Source: Eshraghiella sp045129695 (GTDB lineage: Bacteria > Bacillota > Clostridia > Lachnospirales > Lachnospiraceae). Taken from it: DNA of 18,912 nt. Positions 1-6,580 of the stretch are shown piece by piece; the stretch's first letter is position 1, and each line of letters starts with the position of its first letter. The position numbers were made by a program, and so were the translations under genes. The notes beneath the pieces were generated by a model. It was not told the origin of the DNA. It saw only the letters and a program-made list of their open reading frames with translations, and did no database searches. The DNA lies in NCBI GenBank assembly GCA_045129695.1, contig JBGVJZ010000031.1:1-18912 (forward strand). The letters are read 5' to 3'.

Positions 1-192
1 GTGCGCCCAATTTTAAGGGAAACACTCCAAAATAAAGGTTATAACCGGAAGTTTCCAGTGATATTCTCACTGGATTACTGAAAAAAATGACAAAATAGGA
101 TAATGCTGAAAATAAAGCTAATTAATCAGCGTTTCCCTAGAAAAAGAGTATAATTTAATTGTTGAGTATGATAAACAACTGGAGGAATAGAT
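1..192 (+). other. Leader region upstream of the first lipoprotein gene
   Basis: No gene is visible here. The stretch holds a perfect 7-bp inverted repeat (CCAGTGA at 55-61, TCACTGG at 67-73, 5-base loop) without a following T-run, so it is not a convincing terminator. A distant 8-bp inverted pair (AGGGAAAC at 16-23, GTTTCCCT at 131-138) encloses it. A perfect TATAAT lies at 149-154, but no acceptable -35 hexamer sits 16-18 bases upstream. It may therefore be an activated promoter or chance in AT-rich DNA. Confidence 0.4.
40..54 (+). repeat. 15-nt direct repeat, copy 1 (TATAACCGGAAGTTT)
   Basis: This matches the sequence at 969-983 in 14 of 15 positions. The two copies flank the first lipoprotein gene, one upstream and one about 12 bases after its stop. 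The GC-rich core is unusual for this AT-rich region. Chance similarity is not excluded. Confidence 0.3.
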
Positions 193-957
193 GTGTATAA
201 GGGAAAATTATATAAAATTTTTTTATTGCTTATAGTTTTTAATTTAATGTTATCTGGATGCAAAAATTTTGTTTCAGAGAAGCAGGAGATGAATGAATTA
301 AAAACTACAGAAGTAGAAACAACAACTTCGCAACAAGCTGTAAATCATACGACATATAAAATTATTACAGAAAAATTTGAAGAAATAGATGGATGTGTAA
401 CACGAAGATTAGAATACCCACAGTTTGCTGGTGAAAGTAATGTATACAATGATATTAACACATTTATTAAAAATATGATTATTAATATAAACTCACCTAA
501 AAATGATAATTTAGATGATGTTCAACGATATTATAATGGTGTATATGAAATTGTTTATCAGACGGAAGAGTTGATTAGCATAGATTTTAGCAGCTATTAT
601 TATATTGAGAATGCGGCATATCCGATTGATTGCCATTATGGATTAACAATTGACTTAAATACTTTAATGCCAAAAACATTAACTGAATATTTTACAAGTG
701 TCAATAGTATATTAAATTTAATAGATGATGATGAATATTTTGTTGTAAACGGAGAGTTTCAGCGATTTACCAAATCAGAAATTAAAGAGGAATTAAAATT
801 AATATTAGATAATAAGAAAATTAACACATACATTCATGAATTTTATGTAGATGAGGATTGGATATATATTATTGATAATAATGGACCTAATGGATTAGGA
901 GATTATTCTATAATTAAATTTCCGTTGAGCATGACAGATAACAGAGGAGATAAATGA
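193..957 (+). CDS. Lipoprotein with RsiV/PdaC-type (DUF3298-like) domain, paralogue 1
   Basis: Predicted surface lipoprotein of 254 residues. The N-terminus is basic (MYKGKLYK), followed by a hydrophobic stretch and the lipobox LSGC, with the lipidated Cys at about residue 23. A short Thr/Glu-rich linker follows. The remaining ~190 residues resemble the extracytoplasmic DUF3298 fold found in RsiV and PdaC (pattern YPID...GLTIDLNTL, then an acidic loop and a C-terminal IIKFPL strand). The start is a GTG at 193, with GGAGG at 181-185 seven bases upstream. The ATG at 191 is in another frame and does not encode this protein. It is clearly paralogous to 3599-4441: about half of the aligned residues are identical by eye. 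RsiV-type domains bind lysozyme or other cell-wall ligands, but no binding residues can be assigned here. A ligand-sensing or wall-associated role is inference. Confidence 0.75.
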   Translation: MYKGKLYKIFLLLIVFNLMLSGCKNFVSEKQEMNELKTTEVETTTSQQAVNHTTYKIITEKFEEIDGCVTRRLEYPQFAGESNVYNDINTFIKNMIININSPKNDNLDDVQRYYNGVYEIVYQTEELISIDFSSYYYIENAAYPIDCHYGLTIDLNTLMPKTLTEYFTSVNSILNLIDDDEYFVVNGEFQRFTKSEIKEELKLILDNKKINTYIHEFYVDEDWIYIIDNNGPNGLGDYSIIKFPLSMTDNRGDK

Positions 958-968
958 ATAAAATTAAG

Positions 969-983
969 TATAACCGGAAATTT
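969..983 (+). repeat. 15-nt direct repeat, copy 2 (TATAACCGGAAATTT)
   Basis: Second copy of the repeat at 40-54, with one mismatch. It lies just after the stop codon of the first lipoprotein gene. The 958-1124 stretch around it shows no gene start with a ribosome binding site and no hairpin terminator. Confidence 0.3.
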
Positions 984-1124
984 AATTGTATTTACAAAAG
1001 ATAATAATAATTGGAAGCTTTTATTATGGAAAGCCGTTTGGTCTACAACTGGGAGCGCAGATGAGTTCATGTGGCCATACTATAAATAAGATGAATTTAA
1101 AGATATCAAATGCGAAAATCCCGA

Positions 1125-1153
1125 TTTACACCAAAGCTTTACCATTTTATAAT
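1125..1153 (+). promoter_or_regulatory. Sigma-A-type promoter (TTTACA-17-TATAAT)
   Basis: A -35 hexamer TTTACA (1125-1130, five of six consensus bases) and a perfect -10 TATAAT (1148-1153) are separated by exactly 17 bp. Transcription would start near 1160, about 30 bases before the ATG at 1190. This is one of the best promoters in the window. It likely drives the DUF6429-like gene and the three genes behind it, since no terminator is seen between them. Confidence 0.75.
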
Positions 1154-1189
1154 AAATTAAAATACTATTTTAAATTGGTGGAGGATACA

Positions 1190-1477
1190 ATGGAGAAAAC
1201 AGATGCTCGACAGGCGATGAAGGAGCTTACACTTGCGTTGCTGTTTCTGACAAGAATCGGAGACCATGCAAAATTTTCAAAATCAAAAGAATTTTATGCG
1301 TGGAGAGGATATGACTTTGGTGTAATTGACAGACTTGAACAGGCGGGTTATCTTGACCAGGGTAACTACCCAAGAAAGATGAGAATCATACATATTACTA
1401 AAGAGGGCTTGGAGCAAGGTGCTCGTCTGTTGGAAAAGTATGGGATTAAAGATATTGAGTATAATATAAATATGTAA
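1190..1477 (+). CDS. DUF6429-like small protein
   Basis: Small cytosolic protein of 95 residues. The pattern LTLALLFLT near the N-terminus, then AWRGYDFGVIDRLEQAGYL, then ITKEGLEQGARLLEKYGI matches my recollection of the DUF6429 family, a compact winged-helix-like protein of unknown function. I cannot confirm this by search. The frame is open upstream to a TTG at 986. I chose ATG 1190 because GGAGG lies at 1180-1184 with a 5-base spacer, a near-perfect promoter lies between 986 and 1190, and recognisable family similarity begins only here. It is the first gene after that promoter and could be a small regulator of the next three genes, but that is inference. Confidence 0.7.
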   Translation: MEKTDARQAMKELTLALLFLTRIGDHAKFSKSKEFYAWRGYDFGVIDRLEQAGYLDQGNYPRKMRIIHITKEGLEQGARLLEKYGIKDIEYNINM

Positions 1478-1519
1478 TATTGGATTAAGTATGAGTTTGA
1501 TTAACAGAAGGAGATATAC

Positions 1520-1765
1520 ATGTATACAATCAACAAGGATACTTTGTTTAGTCTTAATGCAAAGAAAGTTATAGCAACTAATGATTTTAATATATCTGAA
1601 GACAGCAAAGGTATATTTATTCTTAATTATTGGGAGCAATGCAACTGCAAGGATTTAGACATAAAACCTGTATATTATGTGGAGAGTACGGATGAAAGAG
1701 ATTTATATGTCTTGAAAAGAGATAATATAATACTGGGGGATGTAAATGATATATGTTTAATTTGA
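1520..1765 (+). CDS. Unrecognised 81-residue protein, coupled to the glycosyltransferase
   Basis: I do not recognise this protein. It has 81 residues, no signal peptide or membrane segment, an acidic middle, and a close Cys pair in WEQCNCKDLD. The start is strongly supported by GAAGGAGATATACATG, an ideal ribosome binding site ending at the ATG at 1520. Its 3' end overlaps the start of the GT4 gene by 13 bases, which implies translational coupling and a related job. Options include a small partner of the glycosyltransferase, a peptide substrate for glycosylation, or a recognition domain. None can be distinguished from the sequence alone. Confidence 0.65.
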   Translation: MYTINKDTLFSLNAKKVIATNDFNISEDSKGIFILNYWEQCNCKDLDIKPVYYVESTDERDLYVLKRDNIILGDVNDICLI

Positions 1766-2856
1766 ATTTTAAGAATACTTATAAAGTGGTACATATTAAT
1801 AATGAATTAGGTAACTGTGTAATAGGAGGAGCAGGAACCTATATGAACGAAATGTACAGATATAGGGATGAAAATACAGGATTTATATATATGAATATGG
1901 AGCCATACGTAACTGATTTTAATATGTCTGATTTCTTAGAGCAGAAGGACATATTAATAATGAACATTGATGAGGCACATAAATTAGAAAATATAAAATG
2001 TGACATACTTGTTGTTCAGTTTTATGATTTTGCTTTCTATCTTACAGAATCCGTTATTAAAAATAAAAAAATTGTATATGTAATTCATTCAGTTCCTACC
2101 CCTGAGCCTCCTATGGTTGATGACCCTTTTGGAGGCAATTTTGATATTCAGGAAAAATTTGAGCGCTTGTGTGAAATGGCGGATATTCTTGTATGTGTCT
2201 CCAATGCGGAGAAGGATAAACTTGTTGAGTTATACCCAAAATATCAGTCCAAAATCAAAGTGGTTCATAATGGAATAACTTTTGTAAAATCAGAAGAACT
2301 GAATTGCAATTATATCAACAGCAGAAAAGTGTTTGGATATATTGGACGAACTGATTATCGCAAGGGCATACTTGAGTGTATCAAGGAATTTAGAAATATT
2401 GATGGGGTACTAAAACTTGCATGTCCTAAAAACGATATCAGTTACATAGAGAAAATTTTACTATATATTGAAGCAACAGGAATACAGGACAAAGTAGATT
2501 TCTGTGGTTGGTGCACAGGGGAGAGAAAAACAGCCTTTTTCGATTCTTTGGACGCACTTATAATTCCTTCATTATATGAGCCATTTGGTTATGTTGCTTT
2601 GGAGGCAATGCAGCGTGGACTTCCTGTAATAAGTTCTCGAAATGGTGGACTGGACGAAATCTTAGAAGGTTATAAATATAAATTTGATCCATATATTTTA
2701 GGAGATATGGAAAATATAATTAAGCAGTTTATCATGGATAGTGATTCTGAGGTTAAAGATCAACAACAAATTTTAATAAAGAATTTGGGAAGATATACGG
2801 CTACAGAAATGGTGGATAAATATAACCGTATTTGGACAGAGCTTTTGATGAGGTGA
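1753..2856 (+). CDS. Glycosyltransferase family 4 (GT-B fold)
   Basis: A 367-residue, probably cytosolic retaining glycosyltransferase that would use a nucleotide sugar. It shows the N-terminal glycine loop IGGAGTY (residues 24-30), the inter-domain segment ADILVCVSNAEKDKL, the second-domain entry GRTDYRKG (198-205), and the E-x7-E donor motif EPFGYVALE (E276 and E284) followed by GLPVISSRNGGLDEI. Length and motif order are normal for GT4. An in-frame TGA just upstream rules out any earlier start. The ribosome binding site (GGGGGA at 1735-1740) is about 12 bases away, so translation probably depends on coupling with the overlapping 81-residue gene. The acceptor is unknown. The next gene encodes a possible glycan-binding protein, which hints at a polysaccharide or glycoprotein product. 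Confidence 0.88.
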   Translation: MFNLNFKNTYKVVHINNELGNCVIGGAGTYMNEMYRYRDENTGFIYMNMEPYVTDFNMSDFLEQKDILIMNIDEAHKLENIKCDILVVQFYDFAFYLTESVIKNKKIVYVIHSVPTPEPPMVDDPFGGNFDIQEKFERLCEMADILVCVSNAEKDKLVELYPKYQSKIKVVHNGITFVKSEELNCNYINSRKVFGYIGRTDYRKGILECIKEFRNIDGVLKLACPKNDISYIEKILLYIEATGIQDKVDFCGWCTGERKTAFFDSLDALIIPSLYEPFGYVALEAMQRGLPVISSRNGGLDEILEGYKYKFDPYILGDMENIIKQFIMDSDSEVKDQQQILIKNLGRYTATEMVDKYNRIWTELLMR

Positions 2857-2862
2857 TATGTA

Positions 2863-3516
2863 ATGAAGTTTGTATTCAATCAGGAATTTTATGAACTAAG
2901 TCACGTTCGAATGGAATATTACAATGTGGATAACAAGTGTATGAGTATATCAATGGAATTTGATAATGTCAGAAACTGCTGGTATCATGAAAGTGATATT
3001 AATATTATTTGTTATAAATATGTGTTGAATGAAATAATTCGCCTGAATGACCCTAATGTCAATAAATATATTATTGATGACAGTGGAGAGGTATGGTCAG
3101 TTCCTAATGAAATTAAAGCAGGCTATAACCAAAGTCCTATATTGGATAATTATATAATATCGAATCTTCCAAACAGCAATATCAGCAGAAAAGAATTTAT
3201 CTATGGACAAATGCCGGAAATATTTTTTGGTATTAATTTAACGGGAATCAGCGATATCCATAGTATCACATATATTTGTTTTCAGCCAAACGGTCAGATA
3301 TTTCATCTGGAAGAAAAGAGTATAAATACATCGAAAGATAATATTTATAAAACCAACGTGATTTTTAAAACTAATATATCAAATGTCCCTATAAACTATG
3401 CTATTGGAATGTGGTGCGTTCAGGCATATATGGATGGGCGTTGTATAGTCAAAGATTTTTTCACTGTTAAAAAGAAAGTGGTGAATAGGCAGCAATATAT
3501 GAATTTCCAAATGTAA
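2863..3516 (+). CDS. Putative two-module beta-sandwich (E-set/CBM48-like) protein
   Basis: A 217-residue protein without signal peptide or membrane helix. The first half carries ICYKYVLNEIIRLNDPNVNK followed by a DDSGEVWSV stretch. This resembles the glycogen-binding (AMPK/CBM48-like) E-set pattern in which a cargo-binding strand precedes a conserved DP turn. The second half (about residues 110-205) has alternating strand patterns ending in a GMWCVQAYMDGR then KDFFTVKK motif, typical of an Ig-like sandwich edge. A GAGGTG ribosome binding site lies at 2850 just before the ATG at 2863. The gene follows the GT4 gene by 6 bases and is almost certainly co-expressed. It may bind the glycan or hold the glycosyltransferase on it. 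The fold assignment is by eye only. Confidence 0.6.
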   Translation: MKFVFNQEFYELSHVRMEYYNVDNKCMSISMEFDNVRNCWYHESDINIICYKYVLNEIIRLNDPNVNKYIIDDSGEVWSVPNEIKAGYNQSPILDNYIISNLPNSNISRKEFIYGQMPEIFFGINLTGISDIHSITYICFQPNGQIFHLEEKSINTSKDNIYKTNVIFKTNISNVPINYAIGMWCVQAYMDGRCIVKDFFTVKKKVVNRQQYMNFQM

Positions 3517-3598
3517 TGGCACATCATACTATTAAAATTTGGACATTGCAAGTTGATATAAAGAGTGTTAACAGAAAAGACAAAGGAAAGTACCAGAT

Positions 3599-4441
3599 AT
3601 GAAAATTAAAAGAATAATTAGCGGTATACTGTTCTGTTCACTCTTTCTTTGTGGCTGTGTTCGGGTGATCCAGCCGTCAGTAAATAAAACAGAGTTAACA
3701 ACTGATGAGACTACACAGCAAACCGAGTCACCGACTGCCGAGATAACACAGCAAACGGAGACAACCACTGTGGGGATTACTAAGGAATCGGAAATAGTAA
3801 CAGAGGAAGAATCAGCCACTGAGCAGACAACAGTCACGCAGACAAGCTATAGTGTGATTAAAGCGAAGATGAATGTGGAAACTAATAATATTATAAGAGA
3901 ATTGGAGTATCCACAGTTAGAGGGTGAAGGTGATAAATATAAAGAAATTAATGATTTTATAAAGACTAAGGTTTTTGAATGGAATTCACCGGTGATTGAA
4001 ATCAAAGAAGATGATGACAGGCAGAGGTATTATGCATCTGATTATGAAATTATTTATCAGACGGAAGATATTATTAGTATAGGTTTTCACTGTTGCTTAT
4101 ATGCTGAGCACGGAGCATATCCTATTGACAGTTATAATGGATTAACGTTTGATTTAAATACTTTATCGACAATTACATTGGATACTTATTTTGATAATGT
4201 TGAAAGTATATTGACGCTTATAGATACAGATAATTATGCTGTAGCATTTGGTGGATTTCATTTGTTTACCAAGGAGGAGACTAAAGAAGCAATGTTAACT
4301 ATATTAGAGAATGATAAAATGAATACATATATAGATAATTTTTGTATAGATAATGAATATGTGTATATTATTGATAATGAAATTCCCAATGTTCTTGGAG
4401 ATTATTCAGTAATTAAGTTTCCAATATCAGCTTTAAAATAA
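3599..4441 (+). CDS. Lipoprotein with RsiV/PdaC-type (DUF3298-like) domain, paralogue 2
   Basis: Predicted lipoprotein of 280 residues and close paralogue of 193-957. The signal peptide ends in LFLCGC, lipidated Cys at about residue 20. A 45-residue Thr/Glu/Gln-rich linker follows, longer than in paralogue 1 and built partly from an 11-residue repeat. The folded domain then shows the same landmarks as paralogue 1: ELEYPQ, YEIIYQTED, YPIDSYNGLTFDLNTL and LGDYSVIKFPIS. An AAAGGAAAG site lies upstream of the ATG at 3599. The start of the signal peptide fits this ATG. Like its paralogue it is probably displayed on the outer membrane face, with the linker spanning the wall. Ligand and role are unknown. 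Confidence 0.78.
   Translation: MKIKRIISGILFCSLFLCGCVRVIQPSVNKTELTTDETTQQTESPTAEITQQTETTTVGITKESEIVTEEESATEQTTVTQTSYSVIKAKMNVETNNIIRELEYPQLEGEGDKYKEINDFIKTKVFEWNSPVIEIKEDDDRQRYYASDYEIIYQTEDIISIGFHCCLYAEHGAYPIDSYNGLTFDLNTLSTITLDTYFDNVESILTLIDTDNYAVAFGGFHLFTKEETKEAMLTILENDKMNTYIDNFCIDNEYVYIIDNEIPNVLGDYSVIKFPISALK
3713..3770 (+). repeat. Tandem 33-nt period repeat in the lipoprotein linker
   Basis: A 25-base segment starting ACACAGCAAAC at 3713 recurs at 3746 with 21 of 25 matches, in frame with an 11-residue period (TTQQTESPTAE versus ITQQTETTTVG). It encodes part of the flexible linker. The paralogue at 193-957 has no such expansion. Confidence 0.6.
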
Positions 4442-4454
4442 ATTAAAAAAATAA

Positions 4455-4483
4455 ATATTTACCCCATTTTCTCCACATACTAT
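4455..4483 (+). promoter_or_regulatory. Possible sporulation sigma-E promoter
   Basis: CATACTAT at 4476-4483 is close to the sigma-E -10 consensus (CATACAnT). An ATA at 4455-4457 lies 18 bases upstream, within the 16-18 range of the sigma-E pattern. It sits about 45 bases before two spore coat-type genes, which makes the match meaningful. The motif alone is weak evidence. Confidence 0.4.
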
Positions 4484-4529
4484 TGTGACCACAGTTTTGT
4501 GAGTAATAATTGGACAGGAGGAATTTACG

Positions 4530-4715
4530 ATGGCAGAGTTGTCAGAAAAAGAATTATCTTCAATCAAAGATTTGTTATCAGAGGAAGAACTTTTGGTTAA
4601 GAAGTTCAAGATGCTTGCAGAGCATGCAGAGACAGCTGAGGTAAGGGATAAGATGACCAATATCTCAATGCAGCATCAGGAGCATTTTAACGAATTATAT
4701 TCAAAGTTATCGTAG
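4530..4715 (+). CDS. Small spore coat-type protein
   Basis: A 61-residue, almost entirely helical, charged protein without membrane segment. The pattern LLSEEELLVKKFKMLAEHAE and the closing HQEHFNELYSKL resemble small clostridial proteins annotated as spore coat proteins. These are shortened ferritin-like or CotF-like helical hairpins. AGGAGG at 4516-4521 precedes the ATG at 4530 by 8 bases. The following coat gene starts 10 bases after its stop, and its ribosome binding site overlaps this TAG. The two small helical proteins probably work together in the spore. No metal-binding set can be assigned. Confidence 0.7.
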   Translation: MAELSEKELSSIKDLLSEEELLVKKFKMLAEHAETAEVRDKMTNISMQHQEHFNELYSKLS

Positions 4716-4725
4716 GAGGGTGAAT

Positions 4726-4989
4726 ATGAACGGAGTATATACTGAAAAAGAAATTTTAGGTGACGCACTTGCAACTCAGAAGAGCACGACAGGTAATTTT
4801 AATACCTATGCCAATGAGTGTGTGCATGAAGATGTAAGACAGACAATGCTCAATATTCTTAAGGAGGAGCATAATATTCAGCAGGAAGTTTTTAATATGA
4901 TGCACGAAAAAGGATATTATCCTACACCGGCAGCAGAGCCAGGCAAGGTGCAGCAGACTAAGCAGCAGTATAGTCAGAGCTATAAATAG
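4726..4989 (+). CDS. Spore coat protein, CotF family
   Basis: An 87-residue protein of the Coat_F family (ferritin-like helices). Landmarks are YTEKEILGDALATQKSTTG, then NTYANECVHEDVRQTML, then ILKEEHNIQQEVFNMMHEKG and the usual short Gln-rich tail. I chose ATG 4726 over the in-frame GTG at 4720, because AGGAGG at 4714-4719 is then 6 bases away and the GTG would overlap the ribosome binding site. It is the last gene of a two-gene unit ending in the terminator at 4997. The expected role is as a minor structural coat component made late in sporulation. Confidence 0.82.
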   Translation: MNGVYTEKEILGDALATQKSTTGNFNTYANECVHEDVRQTMLNILKEEHNIQQEVFNMMHEKGYYPTPAAEPGKVQQTKQQYSQSYK

Positions 4990-4996
4990 TTTATCG

Positions 4997-5025
4997 GGAA
5001 CCTGTGAGAGCAGGTTCCTTTTTTT
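4997..5025 (+). terminator. Intrinsic terminator after the spore coat genes
   Basis: A perfect 8-bp stem (GGAACCTG at 4997-5004, CAGGTTCC at 5011-5018) with a 6-base loop is followed directly by seven T residues. This is a textbook rho-independent terminator and separates the coat genes from the exopolysaccharide operon. Confidence 0.92.
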
Positions 5026-5044
5026 AAATAATACTAATTTTGGG

Positions 5045-5072
5045 TTGATTTATTTTACATTTTTGTTACAAT
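5045..5072 (+). promoter_or_regulatory. Promoter of the nine-gene exopolysaccharide operon
   Basis: TTGATT (5045-5050, four of six) and TACAAT (5067-5072, five of six) are 16 bp apart, with an extended -10 TGT at 5064-5066. Transcription would begin near 5079, leaving an untranslated leader of about 40 bases. That is too short for a c-di-GMP riboswitch, so control by this nucleotide is more likely at the PilZ domain of the synthase. Confidence 0.6.
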
Positions 5073-5120
5073 TAGGCAAGATATGTGTTCGTATCAAATA
5101 ATTTAAAATAAGGTGTTTAA

Positions 5121-6569
5121 ATGGTATTTTCGAGTATCACGTTTTTACTATATTTTTTGCCAATTTCAATATTGGGTTATTATATATTTTCTTTTTCAAG
5201 GGTAGTTCAGAATTTCTGGCTGTTAGCAGTCAGCCTTATTTTCTATGCGTGGGGTGAGCCGGTATTTGTATTTATTATGATTGGCTCAATTCTGGCGAAC
5301 TGGGTATTTGGTCTGATAATCAATGCAGTTAAGAATAGGAAGAAATTGCAGAGGGTTATTTTGTTTATTGCCTGTGCGGCTAACATAGCACTTCTTGGAG
5401 TTTTTAAATATACTAATTTTATTGTAGATACTATTTATGGAATACTTGGATGGGAGAAGCTTCTGGAGGTTCCGACTATTGCTTTGCCTATAGGTATATC
5501 TTTCTTTACATTTCAGGCTATGTCCTATGTTATAGATGTATACAGAGATGATGCAAAGGTACAGAAGAATCCCTTTTATCTTGGATTGTATGTTGCCTTT
5601 TTTCCACAGCTGGTTGCAGGTCCGATTGTAAGATACAATTCAATAGCCGATCAGATTCAGAACAGAAAAACTACATTTCCAATGTTTTCAGAGGGATGCT
5701 GCAGATTCGCAATAGGATTTATTAAAAAAATAATAATTTCCAATAACATGGCCGTAATTGCTGATGCGGTATTTGATTTGGCAGCTGCAGGAACAGACGT
5801 TGTGGCAGTCCCAGCACTTCTTGCATGGACGGGGGCAATTGCATATACTTTCCAGCTTTACTACGATTTCTCTTCTTATTCGGATATGGCAATCGGACTT
5901 GGTAAAATGTTCGGATTTGAATTTGAAGAGAACTTTAACTATCCTTTTATATCAAAGTCAATAAGAGAATTTATGGCCAGATGGCATATCTCACTTGGGG
6001 CATGGTTTAATCAGTATGTGTACAGACCGCTTGGTGGTTCAAGGGTTAGCAATCAGGACATAATGGTTAAAAATCTTTTGGTAGTATGGTTTTTGACGGG
6101 TGTGTGGCATGGTGCTGCCTGGACTTATATCTGGTGGGGACTGTATTTTTTCCTTCTTATTCTGTTGGAGAAGGTTACAATGTTTGAGAAGTGGAAGGGC
6201 TTCACTGCCGGTAAACATATTTATACAATAGTTGCGGTTATTTTTGCGATGGTTATTTTTCGTTCGGAGAATATGACGCATTTTGCACAGATGGCACTTA
6301 ATATGTTCGGTCTTAATAATAATGGCTTTTACAGTGATACTGTGGTGATGTTTCTTAAGGAATATTGGCCGGTATTTCTGGCAGCAATTATCTGTATGTT
6401 TCCGATTAAGGATTTTGTACAGAATAAATTTAAAAACAGGCCGGTACCCAAATTTGTATCAGCACTTGGAGGTACCGTATATGTAGTCGGCCTGTGCTCA
6501 CTTATGTTTTATTGTGTTGTAGTATTGGCTAAGGGTGGATATAATCCTTTCATTTATTTTAATTTCTAA
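5121..6569 (+). CDS. MBOAT-family O-acyltransferase (AlgI/WssH/CcsH-like)
   Basis: A polytopic membrane protein of 482 residues with about ten hydrophobic helices. It would move acyl groups across or to the outer face of the membrane for O-acylation of an exported polysaccharide. Family landmarks are FFPQLVAGPIVRY, the RWHISLGAWFNQYVYRPLGG segment with H289, and the GVWHGAAWTYIWWG segment with the invariant catalytic H330. Length fits AlgI-type enzymes. A modest AAGGTG site lies just before the ATG at 5121. It is the first gene of the operon, and the AlgJ-like partner follows after 11 bases. This pairing is standard in alginate, Wss and Ccs systems. The acyl group is most often acetyl, but the acyl-ligase at the end of this operon leaves other acyl groups possible. 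Confidence 0.93.
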   Translation: MVFSSITFLLYFLPISILGYYIFSFSRVVQNFWLLAVSLIFYAWGEPVFVFIMIGSILANWVFGLIINAVKNRKKLQRVILFIACAANIALLGVFKYTNFIVDTIYGILGWEKLLEVPTIALPIGISFFTFQAMSYVIDVYRDDAKVQKNPFYLGLYVAFFPQLVAGPIVRYNSIADQIQNRKTTFPMFSEGCCRFAIGFIKKIIISNNMAVIADAVFDLAAAGTDVVAVPALLAWTGAIAYTFQLYYDFSSYSDMAIGLGKMFGFEFEENFNYPFISKSIREFMARWHISLGAWFNQYVYRPLGGSRVSNQDIMVKNLLVVWFLTGVWHGAAWTYIWWGLYFFLLILLEKVTMFEKWKGFTAGKHIYTIVAVIFAMVIFRSENMTHFAQMALNMFGLNNNGFYSDTVVMFLKEYWPVFLAAIICMFPIKDFVQNKFKNRPVPKFVSALGGTVYVVGLCSLMFYCVVVLAKGGYNPFIYFNF

Positions 6570-6580
6570 GGAGTCAGAGA

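Noticed and set aside
986..1189. N-terminal extension of the DUF6429-like gene from a TTG at 986
   Set aside because: It has no ribosome binding site, a near-consensus promoter lies inside it, and the recognisable protein begins at the ATG at 1190 with a strong GGAGG.
1505..1521. Stretch AGAAGGAGATATACAT identical to the phage T7 gene 10 / expression-vector leader
   Set aside because: The flanking bases differ from vector sequence and the gene context is native. A strong natural ribosome binding site in AT-rich DNA explains it.
1283..1639. 118-codon minus-strand frame across DUF6429 and the 81-residue gene
   Set aside because: It is antisense to two genes that have good ribosome binding sites, and its composition is typical of a shadow frame.
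3568..3837. Minus-strand Val/Ser-rich frame of 89 codons
   Set aside because: It is a mirror of the Thr/Gln repeat linker of the lipoprotein. The low-complexity sequence creates the open frame.
5073..5120. c-di-GMP riboswitch before the operon
   Set aside because: The leader is too short for a GEMM-type fold, and no conserved core is seen.
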